From contig NZ_SMYZ01000013.1 of assembly GCF_004919685.1 (NCBI RefSeq), positions 20,062 through 84,061 of the forward strand: a DNA stretch of 64,000 nucleotides, in the 5' to 3' direction. This DNA comes from Mesorhizobium norvegicum (lineage in GTDB: Bacteria; Pseudomonadota; Alphaproteobacteria; Rhizobiales; Rhizobiaceae). The position numbers were made by a program, and so were the translations under genes. How positions within the stretch are numbered: position 1 is the stretch's first letter; every line of letters begins with the position of its first letter. The notes beneath the pieces are model-generated. The model saw only the letters and a program-made list of their open reading frames with translations, was not told where the DNA came from and made no database searches. Of this stretch, positions 16,097 to 25,542 are shown piece after piece.

Positions 16097-17359
16097 ATGG
16101 AACAGCAAAGCGAAACCATCCTCCCTGACAGCGGGCGAACTGCGACGTCTGTAGCGGAGGTCGTCTCCTCGGGGCTTTGTATCGGCTGCGGACTATGTGA
16201 GGCCGTTACGACCGGCCGAGTCCCCATGCAGATGACAGAATATGGGGGGCTCCGTCCGTCAAGCATCAACAAGTTCACTAAACAAGAAGAGGACAAAATC
16301 TTGGCGGCTTGTCCGGGTATCATCGCAGAGTTACGGCCTGACAATGCACCCAACACAGATTTGATATGGGGTTCGTATTTCTCGATGAACTACGGGTGGG
16401 CAGGCGACGCAGAGCGCCGTTTCGCATCGTCCAGCGGAGGTGTGCTCACCGCGCTCGGATGCCATCTGCTCAAAACCAAAAAAACGAATTTTATCCTCCA
16501 TGTCGGACCGGACCCGGACATGCCCATGCGGAGCCGATGGGTGATGAGTAGGACGGCTGAAGAAGTCCAGCGCAATGCCGGCTCACGTTATGGACCAGTG
16601 GCTCCGCTCGCGGGACTTGAAAATGCCCTTCAACGTGAGGAGCGATTCGCAATCATCGCGAAGCCTTGCGACCTTGGGGCGGTGCACAGGCTATCGAAGG
16701 TCGACGATCGCGTCGACAGGGTCTGTGTCGCGAGGCTCACGCTGGTCTGCGGCGGTCAATCGCGGCTCGGCAAATCGACCGCACTACTCAACGAGTTTGG
16801 GGTCCTTGAGTCGGAATTGACGCTCTTCCGGTATAGGGGGTTTGGCAACCCCGGTCGAACCCGCGTGGAGACGCGGGACGGGAGTGCGTTCGAAACCACC
16901 TATGCAGAGTTTTGGAAAGAGGAGGCTGGATGGGATTACGAGACACGCTGCAAGTTCTGTCCTGACGCCCTCGGAGAAGCGTCCGACATAGCCGCGACCG
17001 ATGTCTGGCCGGGCGCCAATCCAACCAAGGAGGATGCGGGTTTCAACGGGGTTATATGCCGCACGCAAGCTGGCAAAGATCTGCTGGACGGGGCAGTCGC
17101 CGGGGACGACCTCGTCCTAGGTGACCCCATCACACCTCGCCAGTTCGATTCTTTCCAGCCCCATCAGGTGCGCAGGAAGCTCGCGTTGCGGGCGCGCTTC
17201 CAAGGTCTGGCCCAAGCGAACATGCCGATGATCGAGACCGTCGGATTGAGACTCGACAAATTGGCCGAGGCTTTGGACGCTCATCACCGTCAGGAAGAGA
17301 CGTCGGCCACCATCCAGCGGGCGCTTGCGGGTCGTTTCAGCGAACCATTGCGAAGCTGA
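16097..17359 (+). CDS. FrhB/FdhB-family coenzyme F420 hydrogenase/dehydrogenase beta-subunit protein
   Basis: From the ATG at 16097 (GAGAGG upstream) the protein has 421 residues. CIGCGLC (Cys28, Cys31, Cys34) plus a later Cys in AACPG gives a ferredoxin-like iron-sulfur motif. SSSGGVLTALG, AKPCDLGAV and the CKFCPDA pair are typical of the FrhB family, flavin- and iron-sulfur-containing electron-transfer modules. In bacteria without F420 these proteins serve other oxidoreductases and some modify polysaccharides, so the partner is unknown. The frame is open back to 15905, but that part lacks family similarity. Its position downstream of a NifA-controlled thioredoxin-fold gene suggests a redox role during nitrogen fixation. 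Confidence 0.83.
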   Translation: MEQQSETILPDSGRTATSVAEVVSSGLCIGCGLCEAVTTGRVPMQMTEYGGLRPSSINKFTKQEEDKILAACPGIIAELRPDNAPNTDLIWGSYFSMNYGWAGDAERRFASSSGGVLTALGCHLLKTKKTNFILHVGPDPDMPMRSRWVMSRTAEEVQRNAGSRYGPVAPLAGLENALQREERFAIIAKPCDLGAVHRLSKVDDRVDRVCVARLTLVCGGQSRLGKSTALLNEFGVLESELTLFRYRGFGNPGRTRVETRDGSAFETTYAEFWKEEAGWDYETRCKFCPDALGEASDIAATDVWPGANPTKEDAGFNGVICRTQAGKDLLDGAVAGDDLVLGDPITPRQFDSFQPHQVRRKLALRARFQGLAQANMPMIETVGLRLDKLAEALDAHHRQEETSATIQRALAGRFSEPLRS

Positions 17360-17393
17360 TATGGCGGCGGCGGCGGCAACATTACACCAAGGG

Positions 17394-17713
17394 TCATGAA
17401 GCTCGACCGAAGTGAGCCCACTTCTCGCTTCCGATTGATGTGATTGTTTCGGGTTGGGCGATGAGCTTCTGCCAAGCCTCGCAGCCGGCGTCGATGAAAA
17501 AATGGCGTCGTGGCCGTCGAAGACGAGGTTGGAGAGCCGGTTGGCGCGCAGATATTGCCAGACGTTCTCGACCGAGTTGAGTTCCGGGGCTCGCGACGGC
17601 AGCGGCACCGGCGTGATGTTTTTCGGCACCTTCAGCTTGGCGGTGGTGTGCCAGCCTGCACGGTCGAGTAGCAGCACGGCGTGCGCGCCGCGCGCCACAT
17701 GGCGGCTGATTTC
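17394..17713 (-). pseudogene. IS630-family transposase, C-terminal remnant
   Basis: The minus strand reads ISRHVARGAHAVLLLDRAGWH, then PSRAPELNSVENVWQYLR, part of the DDE domain of IS630 transposases. After a frameshift it continues EAWQKLIAQPETITSIG and KWAHFGRAS to a stop at 17394. The N-terminal half is absent and no terminal repeats were found. It has replaced the interior of the adjacent AOS-family gene. Confidence 0.75.
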
Positions 17714-17714
17714 G

Positions 17715-18156
17715 TCATCGCGAACCGATGCCTTACACGCGGGCTCGGCCAGAAAACCGACGCTTTCAAGTATTTCGGCCGATTGGCGCAGACGACGCAT
17801 GGATTCGCCGCACGGACCAACGGCTGCCCTACTATAGAGCACTATTTCGGAAAGGTGCCTTGGTGACCGCTTACCATTCAGACTGGTGTGACCGGTGATC
17901 AATACCGACGCAGCGGCGCCGATGCCGAAGCGATCGAGTCCGTTCCGTACGCCGGCGAGTAGAACCGGGTGATTGGCGAGGCCTAGATAGTCGTTTCTGG
18001 CAAAAGTCGGATAAGACGATAAGACCTGCAGTCGATGGCGGGGAGCGGCCCCCTCCGGCTCGTCAACAACACGTCGCCGGCGAAGCAGGTTTGCGCCTCA
18101 AGCAGGCGGAGCCGGCTGCCGATCGCCTCCAGCAGATCGAGCCCGGCGTCAGCCAT
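17715..18156 (-). pseudogene. 8-amino-7-oxononanoate synthase (BioF)/KBL-family remnant
   Basis: The ATG at 18156 lies just after the P450 stop codon and starts MADAGLDLLEAIGSRLRLLE. After a frameshift near 18000 the sequence reads ARNDYLGLANHPVLLAGVRN, then RFGIGAAASVLITGH, the N-terminal signature of PLP-dependent alpha-oxoamine synthases. A possible C-terminal scrap (ESMRRLRQSAEILESVGFLAE) follows, and the catalytic core is missing. It was the last gene of the P450 operon. Whether it made a biotin precursor or another amino ketone cannot be decided. Confidence 0.6.
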
Positions 18157-18160
18157 GAAC

Positions 18161-19420
18161 TTAGGCACTCGCGGCCGCGAGGTCTGGCAGACCCGCGGGA
18201 ACTCGAAGGGGGGTGAAGCGCAGCGGCAGGGTATCGAGACTGCGATAGGCCGCGTTGTTGCCCCAGACGTGCGTGTCGTCGGCCAATGCCAATCCTGGTA
18301 GTCGCCGCATGGCGGTGCGCATGGCAATCTCCGCCTCCAGATAGGTCAGTGCTGCGCCGATGCAAACATGCGGGCCAAGGCCGAACGACAAGTGCGCTCC
18401 CTGGTTCCTGTTGATGTCGAGCACATCGGGCTCCGTGAACTTGGCGGGGTCGCGGTTAGCAGCGCCGATCAACGGGATCACCAAGTCGCCCTTCTTCATG
18501 GTTCGGCCATGCATCTCGACGTCCACCTTCAACCGCCGACCGGTGTACTGCACCGGGCTGTCGAAGCGCAGCAGCTCTTTCAATGCTGGCTGCAGCAGAG
18601 CCGGGGTCTCGATGACGTTCCGCCATTGGTCCGGGTGCTGCAGCAGCGCCAGCATGCCGTTACCGAGGAGGTTTCGCGTCGTCTCATGCCCGGCAAACAG
18701 GAGCGTGCAGCACTGCGCCAGCAACTCCTTGGTGCTGATGATGCTGCCGCCTGCCTCGGCCGCCAGCAGTTGGCTGATCAAGTCATCGCCGGGATGCTCG
18801 CGGCGCTGCGGCAGGAGCTCGAGGAAATGACCATTCATGGCGACGGCACCGGCTTGAGCCCGCAGCGCAATGTCCATGGTTGGCGTCGGAGCGCCGACGA
18901 ACTCGGCAATGTCGTCCGACCAGGCGACAAATTCGACCCGATCGCAGGCGTCGATCCCGAGCATCTCGGCCATGACCAGTGCCGGCAACGGCCGTGCAAA
19001 ATCGCTCATGAAGTCAAAGTGGAGCGAAGCGGTCTCGGCAAGCTCAGTGATCCGATCCAGCAGGGCATCGACAATGGCCTGTATCTGCGGCGCCAGCGCC
19101 AACATAGCCAGAGGCCCGAAGCCCGCGCTCATGACTTTGCGCAACCGGGTATGCTGCGGGGCGTCGACGAACAGCAGCGAGCGCGCGAAAATGCGTTTGA
19201 AATCGCGGAGCTCCGTCGTTGCCCCGGGTCCGCTGCTGTTGGCCCAGCCTCCAGCCCGCCGAACAGAATAGCGCGCATCGCGCAGCACGCTGGCGACGTC
19301 CGCATAGTCGGTCAGGAGCCAGGCGCCGTCGCAGAAATCTTCGTTCCAATGCAATGGCCCACGAGAGCGCCAGCTGGAATAGAACGGATAGGGATCGATC
19401 AGAAACGAGCTATCAATCAT
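18161..19420 (-). CDS. Cytochrome P450
   Basis: The 419-residue protein is a soluble bacterial class I P450. It has the I-helix oxygen-activation motif AGHETT (about 244-249), the ExxR pair in KELLRF and the haem loop FGLGPHVCIGA with the axial cysteine near residue 357. No membrane anchor is present, so an external ferredoxin and reductase are required; none is in the window. The ATG at 19420 follows AGAGG. It lies 28 bases after the chorismate-lyase-like gene and 4 bases before the AOS-family remnant. It is not obviously one of the gibberellin-operon P450s. Substrate is unknown. Confidence 0.92.
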   Translation of the reverse strand: MIDSSFLIDPYPFYSSWRSRGPLHWNEDFCDGAWLLTDYADVASVLRDARYSVRRAGGWANSSGPGATTELRDFKRIFARSLLFVDAPQHTRLRKVMSAGFGPLAMLALAPQIQAIVDALLDRITELAETASLHFDFMSDFARPLPALVMAEMLGIDACDRVEFVAWSDDIAEFVGAPTPTMDIALRAQAGAVAMNGHFLELLPQRREHPGDDLISQLLAAEAGGSIISTKELLAQCCTLLFAGHETTRNLLGNGMLALLQHPDQWRNVIETPALLQPALKELLRFDSPVQYTGRRLKVDVEMHGRTMKKGDLVIPLIGAANRDPAKFTEPDVLDINRNQGAHLSFGLGPHVCIGAALTYLEAEIAMRTAMRRLPGLALADDTHVWGNNAAYRSLDTLPLRFTPLRVPAGLPDLAAASA

Positions 19421-19448
19421 CTCTCGGCCTCTTCAACGCTAGTCAAGC

Positions 19449-20030
19449 TCATCGGCGGCTGATGTCCCCGCTGTCGCACTCCCCTGGCAGGGAGAACGAG
19501 ACGAGTTCCGAGCGAAACCGCTCTTTGACGAGGGCCAGGGGCACCCCACCCTCGCTGATGACCACGGCTGTATGCTCGAGGATCACCTCAGGAGGCTGTT
19601 GTCCGTCCTGGTCCAAAGCATAGCTTGGAAAGCACCTGTAGAGGGTGCGTCGAGAGGGAGCAAGCGGAGCGATCACCTGGCCGAACGGCAGCTTTGTCGT
19701 TGCGAGGGTCTCATTCATTCTCGGCAGTAGGCGCTGCGGCAGGAACCAGTTCTCCGCTTCGACTAGGGGGACATCAGCACGAACGAGCTGCACCCGCCGG
19801 TAGACGATCGGCTCGCCGGGCAACACCTTCAGAGCCTCCAGGACGTCCTGGCCAAGGGCCACAGCGTTTCCTTGGTGGTGACAGATGACCGTGATGGCTC
19901 CGGTCGAGAGGCTATGCTCCTCGCACCATGCCTGAAGCGTTGCGGTGGCGGTGGTGCCCTTGCTCAGACGTTTGTCGAGATCCTGGGCCATAGCTCGAGT
20001 ATCGTGGAGCGGGGTTCCTACTCGCATCAT
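19449..20030 (-). CDS. Chorismate pyruvate-lyase (UbiC)/DUF98-like protein
   Basis: About 193 residues from the ATG at 20030. [40 protein letters not shown] and [12 protein letters not shown] follow the pattern of the chorismate-lyase fold, including the conserved Arg in the first and Glu in the last motif. Members release pyruvate from chorismate to give hydroxybenzoate, or act on related compounds. The frame is open to 20162 but overlaps the panC remnant, so the longer start is doubtful; an ATG at 19991 is another option. It precedes the P450 on the same strand, so a hydroxybenzoate-like substrate for the P450 is possible. Confidence 0.7.
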   Translation of the reverse strand: MMRVGTPLHDTRAMAQDLDKRLSKGTTATATLQAWCEEHSLSTGAITVICHHQGNAVALGQDVLEALKVLPGEPIVYRRVQLVRADVPLVEAENWFLPQRLLPRMNETLATTKLPFGQVIAPLAPSRRTLYRCFPSYALDQDGQQPPEVILEHTAVVISEGGVPLALVKERFRSELVSFSLPGECDSGDISRR

Positions 20031-20570
20031 GACCTGAGGGTGAGTGGCTCGCCTGTGCCTTCGATGGCCGAAAGCAGCCCCCGTCCAACGCCTATTTCCA
20101 TGGACGGGTTGAGAACCATATTGTCGATCAGGCGGATGGCGCCGATATAGGCGGCCGCACACAACACCGCCGGCTGCGTAATAGGCCCGGTCAGACGCGG
20201 AAGGGTGGCCGGGTCTCTCAGCTCCAGATACTGGATCTGATCCACGTCCGCCATATGCTCCAGCGCAAACTCCACCAGCATCCGGGTGTCCCCCTCTCCC
20301 TGCCGGGAGGCACTCTCAGCGGCAAAGAGCCCCTGGCTCATGCCGAGCCCGTCAGCTTCTCGTACGGTGGGCACATTGATGATTTCCACGGCTAACTTGA
20401 GATCCTGTACCATCTGCCGTTCCACGGCACGTTGTTGAAAATCCTTCTGGCCGAAGAAGGCGAAGTCCGGCTGCACGATGTTGAACAGCTTGGCAACCAC
20501 CGTGGCCACACCGGGGAAGTGCCCCGGCCGGACGGCGCCCCCACAGGGGCTCGGCCAGGGATCCCGGCTC
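20027..20570 (-). pseudogene. panC: Pantothenate synthetase (PanC), truncated and internally deleted
   Basis: [33 protein letters not shown] and [14 protein letters not shown] are clear PanC sequence, followed by a shortened C-terminal part ([28 protein letters not shown]). The N-terminal ATP-binding half is missing and replaced by PPDK sequence in the same open frame. The segment after [10 protein letters not shown] is compressed. The frame is open for 205 codons but cannot encode a working enzyme. Confidence 0.75.
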
Positions 20571-21068
20571 GACAAAGGTCTGGAAACCCTCACACCGCTC
20601 TCTTTCGCCACAGCCTCAGCCATGGCGACGATGTGCGACTTCACGAGATCATAGCTCTGGCTTCGTCATCATGAGCGGCACCATCACCTTGGGCACCACC
20701 GGACGACCGTTTGTCTTGACGGCCTCCACCGCCGCCTGCAAGATGGCACGCGCCTGCATCTCGGCGATCTCCCGATCCGCACCGCCAAGCGGCGGAATCC
20801 GAGCATCGGGTTGAACTCGTGCAGCTCTATGCCGTGGCGCTTGAGCTCGCTCAGGGTGCGAGGGGCCCTGGTCGTAGTAATAGGCGCAGACTTCCGTGGT
20901 GATGGTGAAACCGGGCGGCACCGGCAGGCCAAGGTTTTCGGCGTGATTGGCGCCCTTGCGGCCGAGTTGGTTCTTCATCCCCGCCCGGCCTTCAGCCTTC
21001 CCGTCTCCGAAGTGTAGACCCACCGAGTCATCGCTCAACCCCTTGGCTCGTGAAAGGCCCTGCTGCAC
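20571..21068 (-). pseudogene. ppdK: Pyruvate phosphate dikinase (PpdK) remnant
   Basis: The N-terminal part reads [19 protein letters not shown] and [21 protein letters not shown]. It jumps to a C-terminal stretch in two frames, [20 protein letters not shown] and [19 protein letters not shown], then [15 protein letters not shown]. After a frameshift it continues [17 protein letters not shown] into the panC remnant. Several hundred central residues, including the phosphohistidine domain, are lost. Its start overlaps the 3' end of the thiolase gene. Confidence 0.75.
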
Positions 21069-22266
21069 TGCAGGTGTCGTCGACTATTTTTGATAGAGAC
21101 TCCAGGCACATTGCGACGCCCATGCCGCCGCCGATGCACAGGGTTGCAAGACCCTTCTTCGCGTTGCGGCGACCCATTTCGTGCAGCAAGGTTACGAGCA
21201 CGCGCGCGCCGGATGCCCCGATCGGGTGGCCGATGGCGATCGCGCCGCCGTTCACGTTCACGATGGACGGATCCCAGCCCATGTTCCTGTTGACGGCAAG
21301 CGCCTGGGCGGCGAAGGCCTCGTTCGCCTCCACGAGTTCGAGGTCCCTTACCTTCCAGCCCGCCTTATCGAGGGCCTTGCGGGAGGCGGGAATCGGGCCC
21401 GTGCCCATGATGGCCGGGTCGACGCCGGCGGTGGCCCAGGAGGCGATTCGGGCAAGCGGGGTGAGGCCGCGCTTCTGCGCTTCCGACTCCGTCATGAGCA
21501 CCACGGCGGCGGCGCCGTCGTTGATGCCCGAGGCGTTGCCGGCCGTCACCGTTCCCTCCTTCGAGAAGGCGGGTCTGAGCTTAGCGAGCGCGTCGACGGT
21601 GGTGCCGGCGCGGATGTACTCGTCCTGATCCACCACAATGTCGCCCTTGCGGCTCGTGATCGTGACGGGCGTGATCTCGTCCTTGAAACGGCCTTCCTTC
21701 TGAGCGGCCTCGGCCTTGTTCTGGGAGGCGGTGGCGAACTGGTCCTGCTCCTCGCGGGTGAGCTGCCAGCGCTGGGCGACGTTCTCGGCAGTGTTGCCCA
21801 TGTGATAGCCGTTGAAGGCATCCATGAGACCGTCCTTGAGCAAGGTGTCCCCGAGCTTGAAGTCGCCCATCTTGGTGCCGGCGCGCATATGGGCCGCGTG
21901 CGGAGCGAGCGACATGGATTCCTGTCCGCCCGCCACGATCACGCGGGCATCGCCGTTGGCGATCTGCTGCATCCCGATGGCGACCGTGCGAAGGCCGGAG
22001 CCGCAGAGCTGGTTGAGGCCCCAGGCGGTCTTCTCCTGCGGGACACCCGCCGCCATGGCGGCCTGACGGGCCGGATTCTGGCCTTGGCCCGCGGTGAGGA
22101 TCTGGCCGAGGATCACCTCGTCCACTTCTTCGCCGCTGACCTTGGCGCGCTCAAGCGCCGCCTTGATGGCGATCGCGCCTAGATCGTGGGCCGGAGTGTT
22201 GGCGAAAGCGCCGTTGAAGGAGCCGACCGGCGTACGCGCGGCTCCGACGATGACAATGCTGTCCAT
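21028..22266 (-). CDS. phaA: Acetyl-CoA C-acetyltransferase (beta-ketothiolase)
   Basis: A 412-residue biosynthetic-type thiolase with the acylated cysteine in NQLCGSGLR (near residue 89), GHPIGASG and [11 protein letters not shown], the three catalytic motifs. It joins two acetyl-CoA into acetoacetyl-CoA, the first step of polyhydroxybutyrate synthesis. The ATG at 22266 has a strong GGAGG site. The family normally ends shortly after the last motif; here about 20 extra residues run into the ppdK remnant, so the native stop was probably lost by rearrangement. No phaB or phaC is adjacent. Confidence 0.9.
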   Translation of the reverse strand: MDSIVIVGAARTPVGSFNGAFANTPAHDLGAIAIKAALERAKVSGEEVDEVILGQILTAGQGQNPARQAAMAAGVPQEKTAWGLNQLCGSGLRTVAIGMQQIANGDARVIVAGGQESMSLAPHAAHMRAGTKMGDFKLGDTLLKDGLMDAFNGYHMGNTAENVAQRWQLTREEQDQFATASQNKAEAAQKEGRFKDEITPVTITSRKGDIVVDQDEYIRAGTTVDALAKLRPAFSKEGTVTAGNASGINDGAAAVVLMTESEAQKRGLTPLARIASWATAGVDPAIMGTGPIPASRKALDKAGWKVRDLELVEANEAFAAQALAVNRNMGWDPSIVNVNGGAIAIGHPIGASGARVLVTLLHEMGRRNAKKGLATLCIGGGMGVAMCLESLSKIVDDTCSAAGPFTSQGVER

Positions 22267-22428
22267 ACTAGTTTAACCTCCATTGTTGCGTATCATGTTG
22301 AAATTCGCTGGAGCCCGTTCCTCCTACTGGTCTCATCTTGAAGTCCATAGCAACCTAATACACTATGAATTATAGCCTTTATCATGCCGCATGAATAAAG
22401 CCCGTGCTGCAAAGAAGTTGCCGAAGCT

Positions 22429-23844
22429 CTAATGAGGAGGCGACAATCCTTTTCCACCGACAATTCTGGGTGGTCCTTGCTTCCAGTATTCCGTTTCTGC
22501 TTCGAACGCGCGTGCAACTCTTAGGACAAGCTCATCGGCTCCGGGGCGGCCGAGAATTTGGATACCAACGGGAAGACTATCTGAAGAGAACCCTGCAGGA
22601 ACTGACACACTGGGCAACCCAAACTGAGGCGAAATCTCAAGTGGACGCCAGTCGAAATCAATTTCGGACTCGGGTAATTCAGCGTCATAAAGCGGCTGTG
22701 GATTGACCGGCCACACCATAACGTCAAATCGACTAAAAAAATCGGCCATCAGCTTCCAACTTCTAGTGCGTTTCATCATCGCCAAAGCAATATCATCCGA
22801 TGAATACTTGGTTATACGCGACACATGATTCACGAATTCTGGAGTGAACGCCTCCTCATTCGCCTCCTTGATCCCGCGCACGCCACTCCAGGTTTCCAGG
22901 GCGCACAGAATCCGGTACGCATCGTGGGCGTCGGTTAGATCCGGGCAGGCTTCCTCCACCAAACATCCGAGGCCTTCGAACACATTGCGACAATTATCTA
23001 GCACCGTCGCGATCATCGGATGAGTACTTGTTCCAGCAGGGGAGTAAGACCAGGCAACTTTAATGCCGGCAATTGCCGGGGGGGGGGTCAGTTCTGAAAA
23101 GCAATCGATCTTGCGACTCGTGGTCGGGGTCGATTTGTGGCTTCCACTTGAAATTAAAAGCATCAATGCAATGTCACTTATCGTGCGCGCCATCAGCCCA
23201 ACTGAGTTTGCTACACTGTAAGGGTCGTAGGCAGGATGCCACGGAATAACAGCATGGCTCGGACGAAAACCAACAACATTACAGGCTGCCGCGGGACAAC
23301 GGGCCGAGCCCCCAATATCGGATGCATCAGCGATTACCGTCATCCGCGCAGCCAAAGCCGCAGCGCTTCCCCCAGAACTTGCTGTTACTGTTTTCGAAAG
23401 GTTGTAAGGGTTGCGGGTTAGGCCGAAGACACTGCTAAGCGTCTGCTGACCGAAGCCAAACGGCGGCATATTGGTCTTAACAAACGGTATGGCTCCCTCT
23501 TCCCTGAGGCGGCTAACATGCGTGCTATCCGCTTTTGGTATTTGGCTCAAAGAGCCAACGCTGCCATGAGTAGTTCGTAGGCCTCGCACATCAAAACAAT
23601 CTTTGACAGCATAAGGGACACCCTTCAGTAGCCCTCCCACGCCTGCGCCCGAGTCAGCGTCCTCCGCAGCCTTCAGGGCTTCTTCTCGATCGATATCAAC
23701 AACAGCGTTAATGGCTGGATTCGCTTCATCAATACGCGCAAGATAGTGCTCCATCAGCTCCACAGCACCAATTTTCCGGCTTCGTACAAGATCTGCTATT
23801 TCGCTAGCAGACAGTGAATCGACCTCATAGGGATCCGATTTCAT
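22429..23844 (-). CDS. Amidase-signature-family amidohydrolase
   Basis: A 471-residue protein with the Ser-cisSer-Lys machinery of the amidase signature family: Lys81 in VPYAVKD, the SSGGS stretch at 156-160 and Ser180 in DIGGS. The family hydrolyses amides to acid plus ammonia or amine. It is the most downstream gene on the strand shared by an ABC importer and a beta-oxidation set, 54 bases after the ATPase gene. The attractive reading is that it opens an imported amide to give the acid that the CoA ligase activates. That is inference; GatA is less likely without GatB or GatC nearby. Confidence 0.88.
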   Translation of the reverse strand: MKSDPYEVDSLSASEIADLVRSRKIGAVELMEHYLARIDEANPAINAVVDIDREEALKAAEDADSGAGVGGLLKGVPYAVKDCFDVRGLRTTHGSVGSLSQIPKADSTHVSRLREEGAIPFVKTNMPPFGFGQQTLSSVFGLTRNPYNLSKTVTASSGGSAAALAARMTVIADASDIGGSARCPAAACNVVGFRPSHAVIPWHPAYDPYSVANSVGLMARTISDIALMLLISSGSHKSTPTTSRKIDCFSELTPPPAIAGIKVAWSYSPAGTSTHPMIATVLDNCRNVFEGLGCLVEEACPDLTDAHDAYRILCALETWSGVRGIKEANEEAFTPEFVNHVSRITKYSSDDIALAMMKRTRSWKLMADFFSRFDVMVWPVNPQPLYDAELPESEIDFDWRPLEISPQFGLPSVSVPAGFSSDSLPVGIQILGRPGADELVLRVARAFEAETEYWKQGPPRIVGGKGLSPPH

Positions 23845-23898
23845 CTCAGAAGCGTGCCTTTTCTAAACCAAGAATTTGCTACAGTTACGAATGCAGGC

Positions 23899-25542
23899 TC
23901 ACGTCTGCAGGTTGATGCCTTTCGCAGCAAGCTCTCTCCGGTGTTGCATGACCTTTGGAAGCCAACTAGGATCCATCTGCGGTGCCGACGAGAGGAGCAA
24001 GTCGGTATAGGGCTCGTAGGGCGGATTGAGGATGGCCTGCGCCGGACCCTGCTCAACGACCTTACCCCGATGCATCACGACGATCTCGTCGGAGATTGCT
24101 TTCACGGTATCCAGGTCGTGCGTGATAAAAAGATAGGAGACTGCAAGCTCATTCTGTAGGTTCTGCAACAGCTTGAGGATGCCCCCCGCGACCAGTTGAT
24201 CGAGCGCTGACGTGATCTCGTCGCAGATGATCAGTTCGGGCTCTGCCGCCAGGGCGCGGGCTATACAGATACGTTGCTTCTCGCCGCCCGATAGATCGCC
24301 TGGGAAACGGTCAAGATACTTTTCCCCTAGTTCAATTTTATCAAGCAATTCGATGATACGATCTTCGCGCTTCTTGCCTGTCATCCCGAAGTAGAACGAC
24401 AGCGGGCGGCCAATGATCTTGCGAACCCTGTGCTTCGGGTTCAGGGCGGTATCCGCCATCTGATAGATCATCTGCATGCGCCGGAATACCTCCTTTTCGC
24501 GCCCTTTCATGCCAGGCGGAATCAACTGACCCTGAAAGCGGACTTCACCGCCGATCGGTGGCAACAGGCCTGTGATTACGCGAGCGAGTGTGGATTTGCC
24601 CGAACCGGACTCCCCGACCACGGAGACGGTCTTGCCCCGCTCGATCTTCGTGCTGACGCCGTCGAGCACCACAAACTTGTTGCCATAGGCCGCTGTTACA
24701 TTTTGGACTTCGAGGATGATATCCTGGTGGCCGTGGTCGACCGTTTCGCCTCGGTGTTTGCGCACGGCGAGAAGAGCTCGGGTATAGTCTTTCTTCGGAC
24801 TATTGATCACCGCCCTCGTATCGCCGGTCTCGACTTCCTCCCCATGGCGCAGAACCATGATACGGTCCGCGATCTGCGCGACGATCGCGAGATCATGTGT
24901 AATGTAGATTGCCGCCGTGCCGTACGCCCCGATGACTTCCTTGATTGCGCCTAGAACTTCGATCTGGGTCGTTACATCCAAAGCCGTCGTTGGCTCGTCA
25001 AAGATAATAAGGTCCGGATTGCAGGCCATCGCCATGGCGACCATGCAACGTTGCAATTGGCCACCGGAGACCTGGTGCGGATAGCGGTTGCCGAAGTTCT
25101 CAGGATCGGGCAGATCGAGCCGCCTGAACAACTCCTTCGCCTTTTTCTCCGCCTCGGCATAGCTCATCAAGCCTTGCTGCACTGCGGTCTCGGCGAATTG
25201 GTGGATTAGCTTGTGGGCCGGGTTGAACGAAGCGGCCGCGCTTTGCGCGACATACGCGATCCGAGTGCCCCGCAGCTTCCTGAGCGTCTCCTGATCCGCG
25301 CCTACCAGCTCCACACCGTCGAATTCGATCGAGCCGGACGTAATTCGGCAACCCGGTTTGGTATAGCCCATCGACGCAAGGCCGATCATCGACTTGCCAG
25401 CGCCCGATTCACCAATCAGCCCCAGCACCTGGCCCCGGTCAAGATGCAACGATACGCCCTTAACGACCTGACGCCATTGCTCGTCTTGATAGCCCTCAAT
25501 GAAGAGGCCATCTATCGTCAACAGCCGCTGGTTATCGCTCAT
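23899..25542 (-). CDS. ABC transporter, fused double ATPase (Dpp/Opp type)
   Basis: Two nucleotide-binding domains in one 547-residue chain. Domain 1 has GESGAGKS (44-51), VSGGQLQR and LIIFDEPT. Domain 2 has GESGSGKS (about 314), LSGGEKQR and LIICDEIT. This is the DppD-DppF fusion found in many peptide/nickel/glutathione-class importers. It overlaps the upstream permease gene by four bases (ATGA), so translation is coupled. It belongs with the two permeases and the solute-binding protein of this block. Confidence 0.93.
   Translation of the reverse strand: MSDNQRLLTIDGLFIEGYQDEQWRQVVKGVSLHLDRGQVLGLIGESGAGKSMIGLASMGYTKPGCRITSGSIEFDGVELVGADQETLRKLRGTRIAYVAQSAAASFNPAHKLIHQFAETAVQQGLMSYAEAEKKAKELFRRLDLPDPENFGNRYPHQVSGGQLQRCMVAMAMACNPDLIIFDEPTTALDVTTQIEVLGAIKEVIGAYGTAAIYITHDLAIVAQIADRIMVLRHGEEVETGDTRAVINSPKKDYTRALLAVRKHRGETVDHGHQDIILEVQNVTAAYGNKFVVLDGVSTKIERGKTVSVVGESGSGKSTLARVITGLLPPIGGEVRFQGQLIPPGMKGREKEVFRRMQMIYQMADTALNPKHRVRKIIGRPLSFYFGMTGKKREDRIIELLDKIELGEKYLDRFPGDLSGGEKQRICIARALAAEPELIICDEITSALDQLVAGGILKLLQNLQNELAVSYLFITHDLDTVKAISDEIVVMHRGKVVEQGPAQAILNPPYEPYTDLLLSSAPQMDPSWLPKVMQHRRELAAKGINLQT

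Noticed and set aside
18368..19462. 364-codon plus-strand frame opposite the P450 gene
   Set aside because: Antisense shadow; the minus strand has all P450 motifs.
21181..22182. 333-codon plus-strand frame opposite the thiolase gene
   Set aside because: It is the high-GC mirror of the thiolase coding sequence and has no family features.
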